From positions 1 to 64,000 of the forward strand of contig JACRIT010000028.1 in the NCBI GenBank assembly GCA_016215655.1: a stretch of DNA of 64,000 nt, in the 5' to 3' direction. The notes beneath the pieces were generated by a model. The model saw nothing but the letters and a program-made list of their open reading frames with translations, searched no databases and was not told the origin of the DNA. Position numbers and translations under genes: made by a program. The stretch comes from Acidimicrobiia bacterium (lineage in GTDB: Bacteria > Actinomycetota > Acidimicrobiia > Spongiisociales > UBA11373). Below, one piece after another: positions 1 through 7,735 of this stretch. Within the stretch, counting starts at the first letter, position 1. The number at the start of each line of letters is the position of its first letter.

Positions 1-669
1 CACCAGACCGACCTTGCCTGCGGTCCACGCACCGACACCGGTGATGGCGGTCATGCGGGCATACGCCTCGGGCAATGGCATCGCCGCCGCCTCCTCCATG
101 CGCTTGGCGCGCGAGGCCACGCGGATCAGGGTTTCGGCTCGGCCCCGCTCGATGCCCCAGGGGTGAAAGGCGGTGTAGCCCAGCGTCGCCAGCTGCTGCG
201 GATCGGGCGGGAGCAGGAGGGGGCGCGGTCCCGGTGCGGGGCCGCCGAGGGCGCGGCACAGCGAGGTGTAGCCGGCCCGGGCTTCGGTGCCGGTGACTCG
301 CTGACCGACGACCATGCGCACCAGAGCCTCCACGACGGCGCCGCTGCGGGTGATGCGAACCCCGGGGAAGCGCTGTGCCAATCGGCGCACCACCGGGTGG
401 GTGGGCGCGAATCCCGCGGGATCGTCGAGAGCCCCGCAGATGCCCGGGGCGCGCTCCAGGGCGGCATCGGCTCCCGGCCCGAACGCCTCGACGACGATCG
501 GATCACCACCGGTGAAGTGCAGCGTCGCCGGCCCCTCCGCGGTGCGCAACGCCAGCCAGGCGCCGTCACCGTCCACCGCGATCGACGGATCGTGCCCCCC
601 GGCGGAGTAGCCGCCGATGGCGGAGCGGAGGTCTACGGGGGCGATCGAGGTGAAGGTGCGGGAGGGCAT
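1..669 (-). CDS. AlkA-like DNA-3-methyladenine glycosylase, 3' end outside the window
   Basis: A continuous minus-strand reading frame of 223 codons starts MPSRTFTSIAPVDLR and runs off the window edge without a stop. The last visible residues, ITGVGAWTAGKVGLV, form the helix-hairpin-helix of the HhH-GPD superfamily; the catalytic Asp should lie just beyond the edge. The region around VEALVRMVVGQRVT matches the usual start of the AlkA catalytic domain, and the N-terminal ~90 residues fit the AlkA N domain. By family it excises alkylated bases to start base-excision repair. It is transcribed divergently from the acyltransferase gene, with a heptamer array between them. It is one of two AlkA-type genes here (the other is at 27279-27878). 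Confidence 0.8.
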   Translation of the reverse strand, partial: MPSRTFTSIAPVDLRSAIGGYSAGGHDPSIAVDGDGAWLALRTAEGPATLHFTGGDPIVVEAFGPGADAALERAPGICGALDDPAGFAPTHPVVRRLAQRFPGVRITRSGAVVEALVRMVVGQRVTGTEARAGYTSLCRALGGPAPGPRPLLLPPDPQQLATLGYTAFHPWGIERGRAETLIRVASRAKRMEEAAAMPLPEAYARMTAITGVGAWTAGKVGLV

Positions 670-680
670 TGGGGGAGTAT

Positions 681-820
681 CGCAATTCGCAATCCGTCAG
701 TCGCCCAGCCGGTTGGATGGCTCGGCCGCTTCCGGAGAAGGCGTTTCTCGGCGCAATTCGCCAGAACGTCCCGGAGCGTCTGTGGCGCGATGTGATGACT
801 TGCGAATTGCGAATTGCATG
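681..820. repeat. GAATTGC-type heptamer array with inverted arms
   Basis: CGCAATT units lie at 681-694 and 751-759, and the reverse-complement units (CTTGCGA ATTGCGA ATTGCAT) at 800-820. The segment from about 746 to the promoter is a diverged copy of the one at 5139-5213. It fills the divergent spacer and ends 30 bp before the -10 box of the acyltransferase gene. Confidence 0.8.
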
Positions 821-849
821 CTTCCCTCCCACACCGCGCCCACCCTCCC

Positions 850-855
850 TACCCT
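850..855 (+). promoter_or_regulatory. -10 box TACCCT of the WS/DGAT gene
   Basis: TACCCT ends 9 nt before ATG 865, so the mRNA would have no or almost no leader. Predicted from the spacing shared with about twenty other genes here. Confidence 0.55.
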
Positions 856-864
856 CTGCGCGCG

Positions 865-2268
865 ATGTACGAACGCCTCTCCTTCTTGGACAACACCTTC
901 CTTGCCATGGAGGGGCCGACGAACCCGATGCACGTCGGGGCGACCCTGGTGTTCTCCCGGGGCGACCTCGGCACCGCGGATGGCGGCATCGACATCGATG
1001 CCATCCGGTCCTTCATCGGCAACCGTCTCCAGTACGTGCACCGCTACCGCCAGCGCCTCGAGTGGATTCCCATCGAGCGCCATCCGGTGTGGGTGGACGA
1101 TGCCGCCTTCGACCTCACCTATCACATCCGCCATACCGCCCTGCCCCGCCCCGGCACCGAGGAGCAGTTGCGGGTGCTGGCGGGGTCGATCCTGAGCCGC
1201 AGCCTCGACCGGTCACGGCCCTTGTGGGAGGTGTGGGTGGTCGAGGGGCTCCCCGATGGGGGGTTCGCCCTCGTCTCCAAGGTGCACCACTGCATGGTCG
1301 ATGGTGTCGGTGGTGTCGACCTCATGAAGGTGCTGCTGGCGCCGATGCCCACCGACGACCTCGGCACGCCGGACGAGTACGAGCCGCGTTCCGCACCGAC
1401 CCGCAGCCAGCTCCTCGCCGACGAGGTGGCGCGGCGGATGAAGGCGCCGCGCGAGGCGGTGCACAGCGTCCGCAAACTCGTCGAGGAGTCGAAGGCGATG
1501 AGCGAGGAGCTGCGCCAGCGGCTGCTGTCGATGACCGCGTCGGCCCGATCGGGCTGGTTCAGCCGCGCCTCGGCGACTCCGATCAACCAGCGCATCGGTC
1601 CCAATCGTCGTGTCGACTTCCTCCACACCGACCTCGAGCAGGTGAAGGCGGTGAAGAACGCCCTCGGAGGCACGGTGAACGACGTCGTGATCACCGCCGT
1701 GGCCGGGGCGGTGCGGGCCTTCCTCATCGAGGATCGCGCCAGCGAGGTCGTCGGGCTCGACTTCCGGGCGATGGTCCCGGTCTCGACCCGGGGGGAGTGG
1801 CCGCTCACCGAGTCGAGCAATGCCGTGACGATGTGGCTCGTCGATCTCCCCATCGATGAACCCGATCCGGTGCAGCGCTACCACCGGGTGCGCGAGCGCA
1901 CCGACCACCTCAAGGAGACCGACCAGGCGACCGGCGCCGCCCTGCTCACCCAATCGGCGTCGTTCACACCGTCGACCTTCCTGTCGATGGCGGCGCGGGT
2001 GGCAGCAGCCACGGCGCGCCCCTTCAACATGACGGTGACAAACGTGCCCGGCCCGCAGATCCCGCTGTACCTGCTTTCCGCCCGGTTGCGCCGGATCTTC
2101 CCCACCGTCCCGCTGTGGGTGAACCACGGCATCGGCGTGGCGCTCTTCTCCTACGACGGCGCCCTGGACTGGGGGATCGTCGCCGACTGGGACACGATCC
2201 CGGACATCGACCGGTTCACCGCTCGGCTGCGTGCCGCCATCGGTGAACTCCACGACGCCGTCTCGTGA
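865..2268 (+). CDS. WS/DGAT-family wax ester synthase / diacylglycerol O-acyltransferase
   Basis: 467 residues, the usual length for bacterial WS/DGATs. The acyltransferase motif HHxxxDG is intact as HHCMVDG (residues 141-147). The N-terminal MYERLSFLDNTFLAMEGP and the later NVPGPQIPLYL stretch are also typical. By family the enzyme esterifies fatty alcohols or diacylglycerol with acyl-CoA to make storage lipid at the membrane. ATG 865 was chosen because the family N-terminus begins there and TACCCT sits just upstream. Its stop overlaps the next start, so the two genes are probably co-transcribed. Substrate preference cannot be read from sequence. Confidence 0.9.
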   Translation: MYERLSFLDNTFLAMEGPTNPMHVGATLVFSRGDLGTADGGIDIDAIRSFIGNRLQYVHRYRQRLEWIPIERHPVWVDDAAFDLTYHIRHTALPRPGTEEQLRVLAGSILSRSLDRSRPLWEVWVVEGLPDGGFALVSKVHHCMVDGVGGVDLMKVLLAPMPTDDLGTPDEYEPRSAPTRSQLLADEVARRMKAPREAVHSVRKLVEESKAMSEELRQRLLSMTASARSGWFSRASATPINQRIGPNRRVDFLHTDLEQVKAVKNALGGTVNDVVITAVAGAVRAFLIEDRASEVVGLDFRAMVPVSTRGEWPLTESSNAVTMWLVDLPIDEPDPVQRYHRVRERTDHLKETDQATGAALLTQSASFTPSTFLSMAARVAAATARPFNMTVTNVPGPQIPLYLLSARLRRIFPTVPLWVNHGIGVALFSYDGALDWGIVADWDTIPDIDRFTARLRAAIGELHDAVS

Positions 2269-3491
2269 AGGCGCGAGCCCTCGTCGCCGTCGGCCTGGTC
2301 CTCGGGGCGTGCAGCACCGCGGTGCCCGAGGCGGAGCCTTTTGCCGGAGTGTGGGCCTCCGAAGGTTGGGGGATCGTCCTCGACATCCACGGTGGTGAGG
2401 CCGACATCTACGAGATCTCGTCGGCGCAGTGCCTCCTCGCCAGCAGCGGCAGCGCCCGCAACATCGATGAGGTGGTGTCGTTCGAAGGCCAGCGTCTCGT
2501 GCTCGACGATGGCGGCAGGGTGGTCCGGTTCGACCGACTCGAGGCTCTCCCTGCCGCCTGTGCCGTGGATCCCGATCCGGCGCCGGCGACCGTGCTCGCC
2601 ACCGTCGTCGCCGCCGTCGAGGAGCACTATCACCCCGGAGTCGATGCCGCATGGGAGGACCGGCTCGCCGCGCTCGTCGTGCCGCCGGAGGGCGACACTG
2701 CCGCTCTGGCCGCGGCGGTGAAAGGCCTGCTCGCGCCACTGGGTGATCCCCAGGTGGCCCTGCAGAGTGGTGGCGACGTCTGGACCGCGGCGTCGTCGCC
2801 GGTCGCCACCGCCCTCGCCATTGCCCTCGGCGAAGGTGCCCTGCTCCCCGATGCCGACGTCGTCGCCGCCGGTGGCCTCGTCGTGGCCGACCTCGGTGGC
2901 GGCGTACGCTATCTCGGCTTCCTCCGGCTCGGCGGGTTCGCCGACAGCGACAGCGGATCGCAGCGCACCCTCGCCGGCGCCCTCGATCTCAGCCTCGAGG
3001 GTGCCTCCCGGATCGTGCTCGACCTGCGCGCCACCGCTGCCGGCGCCGAGACCGAGGCGTTGCTCGTCGCCACCCGGTTCGTGGCCTCGACCACCGTCGT
3101 CGCCACCTATGAGGCCCGCCTCGGCGATGGGTCGATGGTCGCTTCGGGTGAGGCGGTGGCGCATCCCATGCCCACCGGCCCGTTCGCCGGAAGCGTGGTG
3201 CTGCTCATCGGGCCCGGCACCAGTGGTCCGGCGGAGCTCCTCGCCCTCGCCCTGGCGGATCTGCCCGGTGTCACCGTGGTGGGCGAACCCACCGCGGGGA
3301 GTCCGCGGTCGCCGCTGGTGCGATCGCTCCCCAACGGGTGGCTGCTGGGCGTGCCCAACATCGAGGTGACCACTGCCGACGGGATGCCCCGGGTCGGGGT
3401 GCCGCTCATGCCCGACGTGATGGCGCCGCTCACCATCGACGACATCACCGCCGGGCATGATCCCGGACTGGAAGCCGCCGTCGCCTTATGA
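2265..3491 (+). CDS. S41-peptidase-like lipoprotein with replaced catalytic lysine
   Basis: The GTG start overlaps the previous stop (GTGA). A short signal sequence ends in the lipobox LGAC, so the protein is probably lipid-anchored outside the cell. The C-terminal half resembles tail-specific (S41) proteases: GPGTSGPAELL places the nucleophile at Ser320, followed by VVGEPTAGS. In Tsp/CtpA the last motif is GEPTFGK with the general-base Lys; here the position is Ser346. It may therefore be a binding protein or use another base, as in other S41 branches with GEPTGG motifs. No PDZ domain is obvious. It ends 6 bp from the convergent propeller gene. Confidence 0.65.
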   Translation: MKARALVAVGLVLGACSTAVPEAEPFAGVWASEGWGIVLDIHGGEADIYEISSAQCLLASSGSARNIDEVVSFEGQRLVLDDGGRVVRFDRLEALPAACAVDPDPAPATVLATVVAAVEEHYHPGVDAAWEDRLAALVVPPEGDTAALAAAVKGLLAPLGDPQVALQSGGDVWTAASSPVATALAIALGEGALLPDADVVAAGGLVVADLGGGVRYLGFLRLGGFADSDSGSQRTLAGALDLSLEGASRIVLDLRATAAGAETEALLVATRFVASTTVVATYEARLGDGSMVASGEAVAHPMPTGPFAGSVVLLIGPGTSGPAELLALALADLPGVTVVGEPTAGSPRSPLVRSLPNGWLLGVPNIEVTTADGMPRVGVPLMPDVMAPLTIDDITAGHDPGLEAAVAL

Positions 3492-3496
3492 GGGGA

Positions 3497-5023
3497 CTAC
3501 CAGGATCGGTCGGCGATGGCGATGAGGTAGCCCTCGAGGGTGCCGACGATGATGTAGCCGTTGGGGGCAACCGCCGGCGAGGCCAGGATCGAGTAGTCGT
3601 CCTTGGGGCCCCAGTCGCAGTACTCGGCCTCCATGTGTTCGGCAGGGAAGGTGCCCGACGAGTTGAAGTTGCCCAGGAAGATCTGCCACACGAGGGTCTG
3701 GGTCTCGATGTCGACGGCATAGAGACCCCCGTCGTGGCGGGCGAGGATGACCTGTCCATTCACCACCGCCGGTGACGGCCAGTGTGGGAAGCAATAGGCC
3801 CCCGTCTGCACGTCCCACGCGGTCTCGGCGGATTCGATGTCGACGGCCACCATGCGGTTCGAGTACGGCTCGCCGTAGACGAGGAGGTCGCCGACGACGG
3901 CCACCGACGAGCGGATGCTGCCCCAGTCGTGCTTGATGCCGGCGGCATCCACGACCTGCAGGTAGATCGAGCCGTCGGACTTGTTGAGCAGGGTGATCGC
4001 CGGATCGACGAAGGTGTCCTCGCGCAGCATCGTGATGATCACGTAGTCGCGGGCGAAGGTGGGCGAGGCCCAGATGCGGGCCAGGGCGCCGGCGGTGTCG
4101 CGCTCGATGACCTCCCGGCGCCAGAGTTCGTTGCCGTTGAGGTCCACGGCGACCACGTCCCGGTTCTCGCCGGCGATGACGATGATCTCGCCGTCGGACG
4201 CCGGGCCGCCGCGGATCGGCCCATCGACCTCGATCTGATGACCCCACCGTCTGGCTCCGGTGCGGAGGTTGAAGGCGGTGGCGTGGCCGCTGGCGTCACC
4301 GACCACGACGAGGTCCTCGCTCTCGATCACGAGGGGGAACCCGAACGTGGCGACCCCGAGCGCCTCTTCCCACACGAGCGACCCGTCCTGGGCGTCGATC
4401 CCCCACACCCGGCCCTCGTCGCCCGTCGCCACGACGATGCCGTTGCCGTAGCCGACCCCATTGACGTCGAGGGTGGCGCCGAAGAACCATTCCCGCCGGC
4501 CGGTGTAGAGGTCGAACGAGTACACGCCGTCACGACGGTCTTCGGTGCCCTGGGCGACACCGGCACTGGCGACGTACACATGGCCGTTCACGATGATCGG
4601 GCTGTTCAGCCAGCCCTGGATGCCGACGGGCACCCTCCAGGCGATCGTGGGGTTCTCGATGGTGGGGACGTCGGACCCGAGGCAGCCCTGATGGGTCATC
4701 GAGCCCTGGAAGGCCACCCAGTCGGTGAGTTCCTCCTCGCACTCCACCGAGATGCCGGAGAGCAGCGACGACGGGTCGTCGGCGGCGGCACCGGAGGGGA
4801 GCAGCAACGTCGGAATGGTGGCCTCCTCGAGACTGAGCACGCCACCCACCTCGCGGTCCGCCTCGCGGAAGGCGAACCACCACACCGACACCGCCACGAA
4901 CGCCACCACCAACGCCGGCAGCACGAACAACCCGGGACGCACCCGGGTCTCCAGGCCCACGAAGTCCCGGCTCCGCCCGCGCGGCGGCCCGAAGAAGCTG
5001 ACGTAATCGGTGCGACGGCCCAT
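3497..5023 (-). CDS. Membrane-anchored PQQ-like beta-propeller protein
   Basis: 508 residues. One membrane span (about residues 32-52, LFVLPALVVAFVAVSVWW) follows a short cytoplasmic tail. The rest consists of propeller repeats with the spaced Gly/Asp/Trp pattern of PQQ/BamB-like blades, such as GVYSFDLYTGRREWFF, VWGIDAQDGSLVWE and LYAVDIETQTLVWQ. The propeller would lie outside the membrane. No cofactor ligands of quinoprotein dehydrogenases were recognised, so a binding or scaffold role is as likely as catalysis. ATG 5023 follows TACCCT at 5033-5038. Confidence 0.75.
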   Translation of the reverse strand: MGRRTDYVSFFGPPRGRSRDFVGLETRVRPGLFVLPALVVAFVAVSVWWFAFREADREVGGVLSLEEATIPTLLLPSGAAADDPSSLLSGISVECEEELTDWVAFQGSMTHQGCLGSDVPTIENPTIAWRVPVGIQGWLNSPIIVNGHVYVASAGVAQGTEDRRDGVYSFDLYTGRREWFFGATLDVNGVGYGNGIVVATGDEGRVWGIDAQDGSLVWEEALGVATFGFPLVIESEDLVVVGDASGHATAFNLRTGARRWGHQIEVDGPIRGGPASDGEIIVIAGENRDVVAVDLNGNELWRREVIERDTAGALARIWASPTFARDYVIITMLREDTFVDPAITLLNKSDGSIYLQVVDAAGIKHDWGSIRSSVAVVGDLLVYGEPYSNRMVAVDIESAETAWDVQTGAYCFPHWPSPAVVNGQVILARHDGGLYAVDIETQTLVWQIFLGNFNSSGTFPAEHMEAEYCDWGPKDDYSILASPAVAPNGYIIVGTLEGYLIAIADRSW

Positions 5024-5032
5024 CGGGGGGAA

Positions 5033-5038
5033 AGGGTA
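5033..5038 (-). promoter_or_regulatory. -10 box TACCCT of the propeller gene
   Basis: Minus-strand TACCCT, 9 nt before the start codon at 5023. Confidence 0.5.
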
Positions 5039-5059
5039 GGGGGGTGCGGGAGCAACGGT

Positions 5060-5213
5060 CGTCAGACCCGCGATTCGTCAGTCCCTGTCCTCTCGCTGGC
5101 CCTGGCGGGTTGGCTCCGGTTCTGGGACCGAGGGCGGGTCTCGGCGCAATTCGTCAGACGCGCCCGGGACATCCGGCGCGGCTGACGAATTGCGAATTGC
5201 GAATTGCGTGCTC
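5060..5213. repeat. GAATTGC-type heptamer array with a strong hairpin
   Basis: Three in-register CGAATTG units (5186-5206) follow an inverted copy; CGCAATTCGTCAG (5145-5157) pairs with CTGACGAATTGCG (5182-5194). The segment 5139-5213 is a sister copy of 746-820. It fills the divergent spacer upstream of polX. Confidence 0.85.
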
Positions 5214-5240
5214 CCACTCCCCTCCCGAACCGCGTCCCGA

Positions 5241-5246
5241 TACCCT
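5241..5246 (+). promoter_or_regulatory. -10 box TACCCT of polX
   Basis: 7 nt before the GTG at 5254; this spacing decides the start codon. Confidence 0.6.
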
Positions 5247-5253
5247 CGGGCGC

Positions 5254-6996
5254 GTGATCTCCAACTCCGAAGTCGCTTCGCATCTCGCCGAGCTGGCGCG
5301 GCTGGCGACGCTCGAGGAGGGGAGCAGCAATGCGTTTCGGGTGCGGGCCTATGAGACCGCGGCGCGCACCGTCGAGTTGCTCGACACCCCGGTCGCCGAC
5401 ATGTCGGCCAAGGAGCTGGCGGCGCTGCGCGGGGTGGGGCCGAGCACCGCGGCGAAGATCCGCGAGCTGGTCGACACCGGGCGCATGGCCCGGCTCGAGG
5501 AGCTGCGGGTCATGTTCCCCGCCGCGTTCGTCGAGCTGACCCGTATCCCGGGGGTGGGGCCGAAGACGGCGGTGATGCTGCGTGACGAGCTGCACATCAA
5601 CGACGTCGAGGGATTGAAGGCAGCCCTCGATGCCCAGCTGCTGCGCGGCCTGCCGGGAATGGGGGCGAAGACCGAGGAGAACATCCGCACCGCGGTGGAG
5701 CGGCTCGGCATCGGTGGCAAGGAACGGCGCACCCCGATCCAGGACGCTCTCGCCGTGGCCCGCGACGTGGTGGCGGCGCTCTCGGCAGTACCCGGTGTCA
5801 TCAGGGTGGAGCCGATGGGGAGCCTGCGGCGGTTCCGCGAGACCATCGGCGACATCGACGTCATCGTCGTGTCCACGGGTGATCCCGAAGACGTGATGCG
5901 GCGCTTCGTAGACCTTCCCGTGGTGCGCGAGGTGGTGGGGTATGGCGCGCGCAAGTCGGCGGTGCTGAGCGCCTCCGGCATGCAGATCGACCTCCGGGTG
6001 ATGGAACCGTCGCAGTTCGGTGCCGCCGCCATCTACTTCACCGGTTCGAAGGCGCACAACATCCGTCTGCGCCAAATGGCCATCGAGCGTGGCTGGATCC
6101 TCAACGAGTACGCCCTCGCCGAGTCCGAGGGTGGTGCGGTGATCGCGTCCGACACCGAGGAGCGGGTGTACGCCGCCCTTGGCCTGCCCTGGATCCCCAC
6201 CGAGATCCGCGAGGACACGGGGGAGATCGAGGCGGCACTCGCCAGCGAACTTCCCGACCTCGTCGCCGACAAGCATCTGCGCGGCGACCTCCACGTCCAC
6301 ACCTCGTTGAGCGGTGACGGCCAGGAGTCGCTGGAGAAGATGCTCGCGGCGTGTGCTGCCCGGGGGTACGCCTATGTGGCGATCACCGATCACGGCGAGG
6401 ACCTCACCATCAACGGCGCCACCCGTCAGCAGTTGCTCGCCCAGCGGCGGCGCGTCGCCAAGCTCCAGGACCAGTACCCGGACATGACGATCCTCCAGGG
6501 CGCGGAACTCAACATCGGCCCCGACGGATCGGTGGACTACGACCCCGAGTTCCTCGCCGGCCTCGACTTCGGCGTCGCCAGCGTGCACTCCTCCTTCACC
6601 CTCGACCGGACCAACCAGACCGCCCGGGTGATCGCAGCGATGCGCAACCCCGCGGTGAACGTGATCGGACATCTCACCGGGCGCAGGATCGGCCATCGGC
6701 CCGGCATCGACCTCGATGTCGATGCCGTCCTCTCCGCCGCCGAGGAGACGGGGTGTGCGCTGGAGATCAACGGGCACCTCGATCGCCTCGACGCTCCCGC
6801 CGACGTGCTCCGCCACGCCCGGGAGCGGGATGTCGTATTCAGCATCGACAGCGATGCCCACGACACCCGCGAGTTGGCCAACGTCGCCAACGCGGTCCGC
6901 AACGCCCGCCGCGGCTGGGTGGAGCGCAAGCGGGTGGTCAACACGTGGACGGCGAAGCAGTTCGTGAGGTGGGTCGAGGGGACGCGGGGCGGGTAG
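5254..6996 (+). CDS. polX: Bacterial family X DNA polymerase with PHP domain (PolX)
   Basis: 580 residues in the usual bacterial PolX order. An N-terminal 8-kDa-like region with helix-hairpin-helix motifs (LRGVGPSTAAKI, IPGVGPKTAVML) is followed by the nucleotidyltransferase core, with GSLRR at 189-193 and the metal-binding Asp pair in GDIDV (D200, D202). A C-terminal PHP domain begins at DLHVHTS (345-351). Family members fill short gaps in base-excision repair, and the PHP domain supplies 3'-5' exonuclease or AP-endonuclease activity. The frame stays open upstream, but GTG 5254 is chosen because TACCCT lies 7 nt before it and the upstream codons are repeat sequence. Confidence 0.93.
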   Translation: MISNSEVASHLAELARLATLEEGSSNAFRVRAYETAARTVELLDTPVADMSAKELAALRGVGPSTAAKIRELVDTGRMARLEELRVMFPAAFVELTRIPGVGPKTAVMLRDELHINDVEGLKAALDAQLLRGLPGMGAKTEENIRTAVERLGIGGKERRTPIQDALAVARDVVAALSAVPGVIRVEPMGSLRRFRETIGDIDVIVVSTGDPEDVMRRFVDLPVVREVVGYGARKSAVLSASGMQIDLRVMEPSQFGAAAIYFTGSKAHNIRLRQMAIERGWILNEYALAESEGGAVIASDTEERVYAALGLPWIPTEIREDTGEIEAALASELPDLVADKHLRGDLHVHTSLSGDGQESLEKMLAACAARGYAYVAITDHGEDLTINGATRQQLLAQRRRVAKLQDQYPDMTILQGAELNIGPDGSVDYDPEFLAGLDFGVASVHSSFTLDRTNQTARVIAAMRNPAVNVIGHLTGRRIGHRPGIDLDVDAVLSAAEETGCALEINGHLDRLDAPADVLRHARERDVVFSIDSDAHDTRELANVANAVRNARRGWVERKRVVNTWTAKQFVRWVEGTRGG

Positions 6997-7042
6997 GGGC
7001 GACAAATCCGCTGGCGACGTGTCGCCTCTCGGAGTCAGCCGA

Positions 7043-7735
7043 TCATTCGTCCCGACCTTCGTACGCGTGCAACGCCGGGGTTTCGGCAGGGGGCCACATG
7101 GTGCTGGGGGACCCCGGCCGATAGAACGTCACGGTCATGCTGCGGCGGGAACGCTGGCAGTCCTCGGCCACGCGAGAGACCGCATGCCACGACCTGTCCG
7201 AGCGCACCAAGACGGAACTGGTGCCGAGGAGCGGCGGTATCACCTCGGCAGTGTCAGCCATGTCCTTCGAGCGGAGAATCGTCAGGCAGCCACCATCTGC
7301 CGCGTTCCATGCCCGGTTGAAGTAGAAGACGTGTGTGACGATCTTGGTCGGCAAGTCGAGATGGGGGCCGAGCCATGATCCCGGGGTGTAGTGGAAGACG
7401 TTGACTTCGGTGAGTGCATCGGACAGATCCCGTCCGGCCAGCCTCGACATCGCCGACCGGTACTCGGCGGACATCAGGTCATGAGCCAGTTGGAGCCAAG
7501 CCGGACTTAGGCCCTCGCCATGGGAGGGGGTCTCGGCGCCCATGTGAATCAGCGAGCGAGCCTCATACTCGTAACCCTTCTCGCCGTCGTAGCCCGCGAT
7601 GGTCTTGAAGTTGTCGCGCGGGTATGACGACGCGAGCGCATCCGCATCGTGAGGCGAGAACAGACCGGTGACGTGGGCCCACTCGAAGGGGTGGGAATGC
7701 AGCACCGCGTGTTCGATCGAAGCCAGGTTGATCAT
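7043..7735 (-). CDS. 2-oxoglutarate/Fe(II)-dependent oxygenase
   Basis: 230 residues. The facial triad is visible as HLD in PGSWLGPHLDLPTKIVTHVFYFN and His in DRSWHAVSRV, followed by the 2OG-binding Arg in RRSMTVTFYRP. The fold therefore fits the prolyl-hydroxylase-like 2OG oxygenases that hydroxylate peptides, sugars or small molecules. Its ATG overlaps the stop of the upstream pyruvyltransferase gene (ATGA), so the pair form one operon and the oxygenase may act on a surface glycan. Substrate unknown. Confidence 0.8.
   Translation of the reverse strand: MINLASIEHAVLHSHPFEWAHVTGLFSPHDADALASSYPRDNFKTIAGYDGEKGYEYEARSLIHMGAETPSHGEGLSPAWLQLAHDLMSAEYRSAMSRLAGRDLSDALTEVNVFHYTPGSWLGPHLDLPTKIVTHVFYFNRAWNAADGGCLTILRSKDMADTAEVIPPLLGTSSVLVRSDRSWHAVSRVAEDCQRSRRSMTVTFYRPGSPSTMWPPAETPALHAYEGRDE

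Noticed and set aside
681-820. MITE-type transposable element
   Set aside because: Inverted arms exist, but no target-site duplication was seen and no transposase is present; the 7-bp register is not expected of a MITE.
5062-7005. A 647-codon frame opposite polX
   Set aside because: Antisense shadow of a well-identified gene; translation has no motif and runs through the heptamer array.
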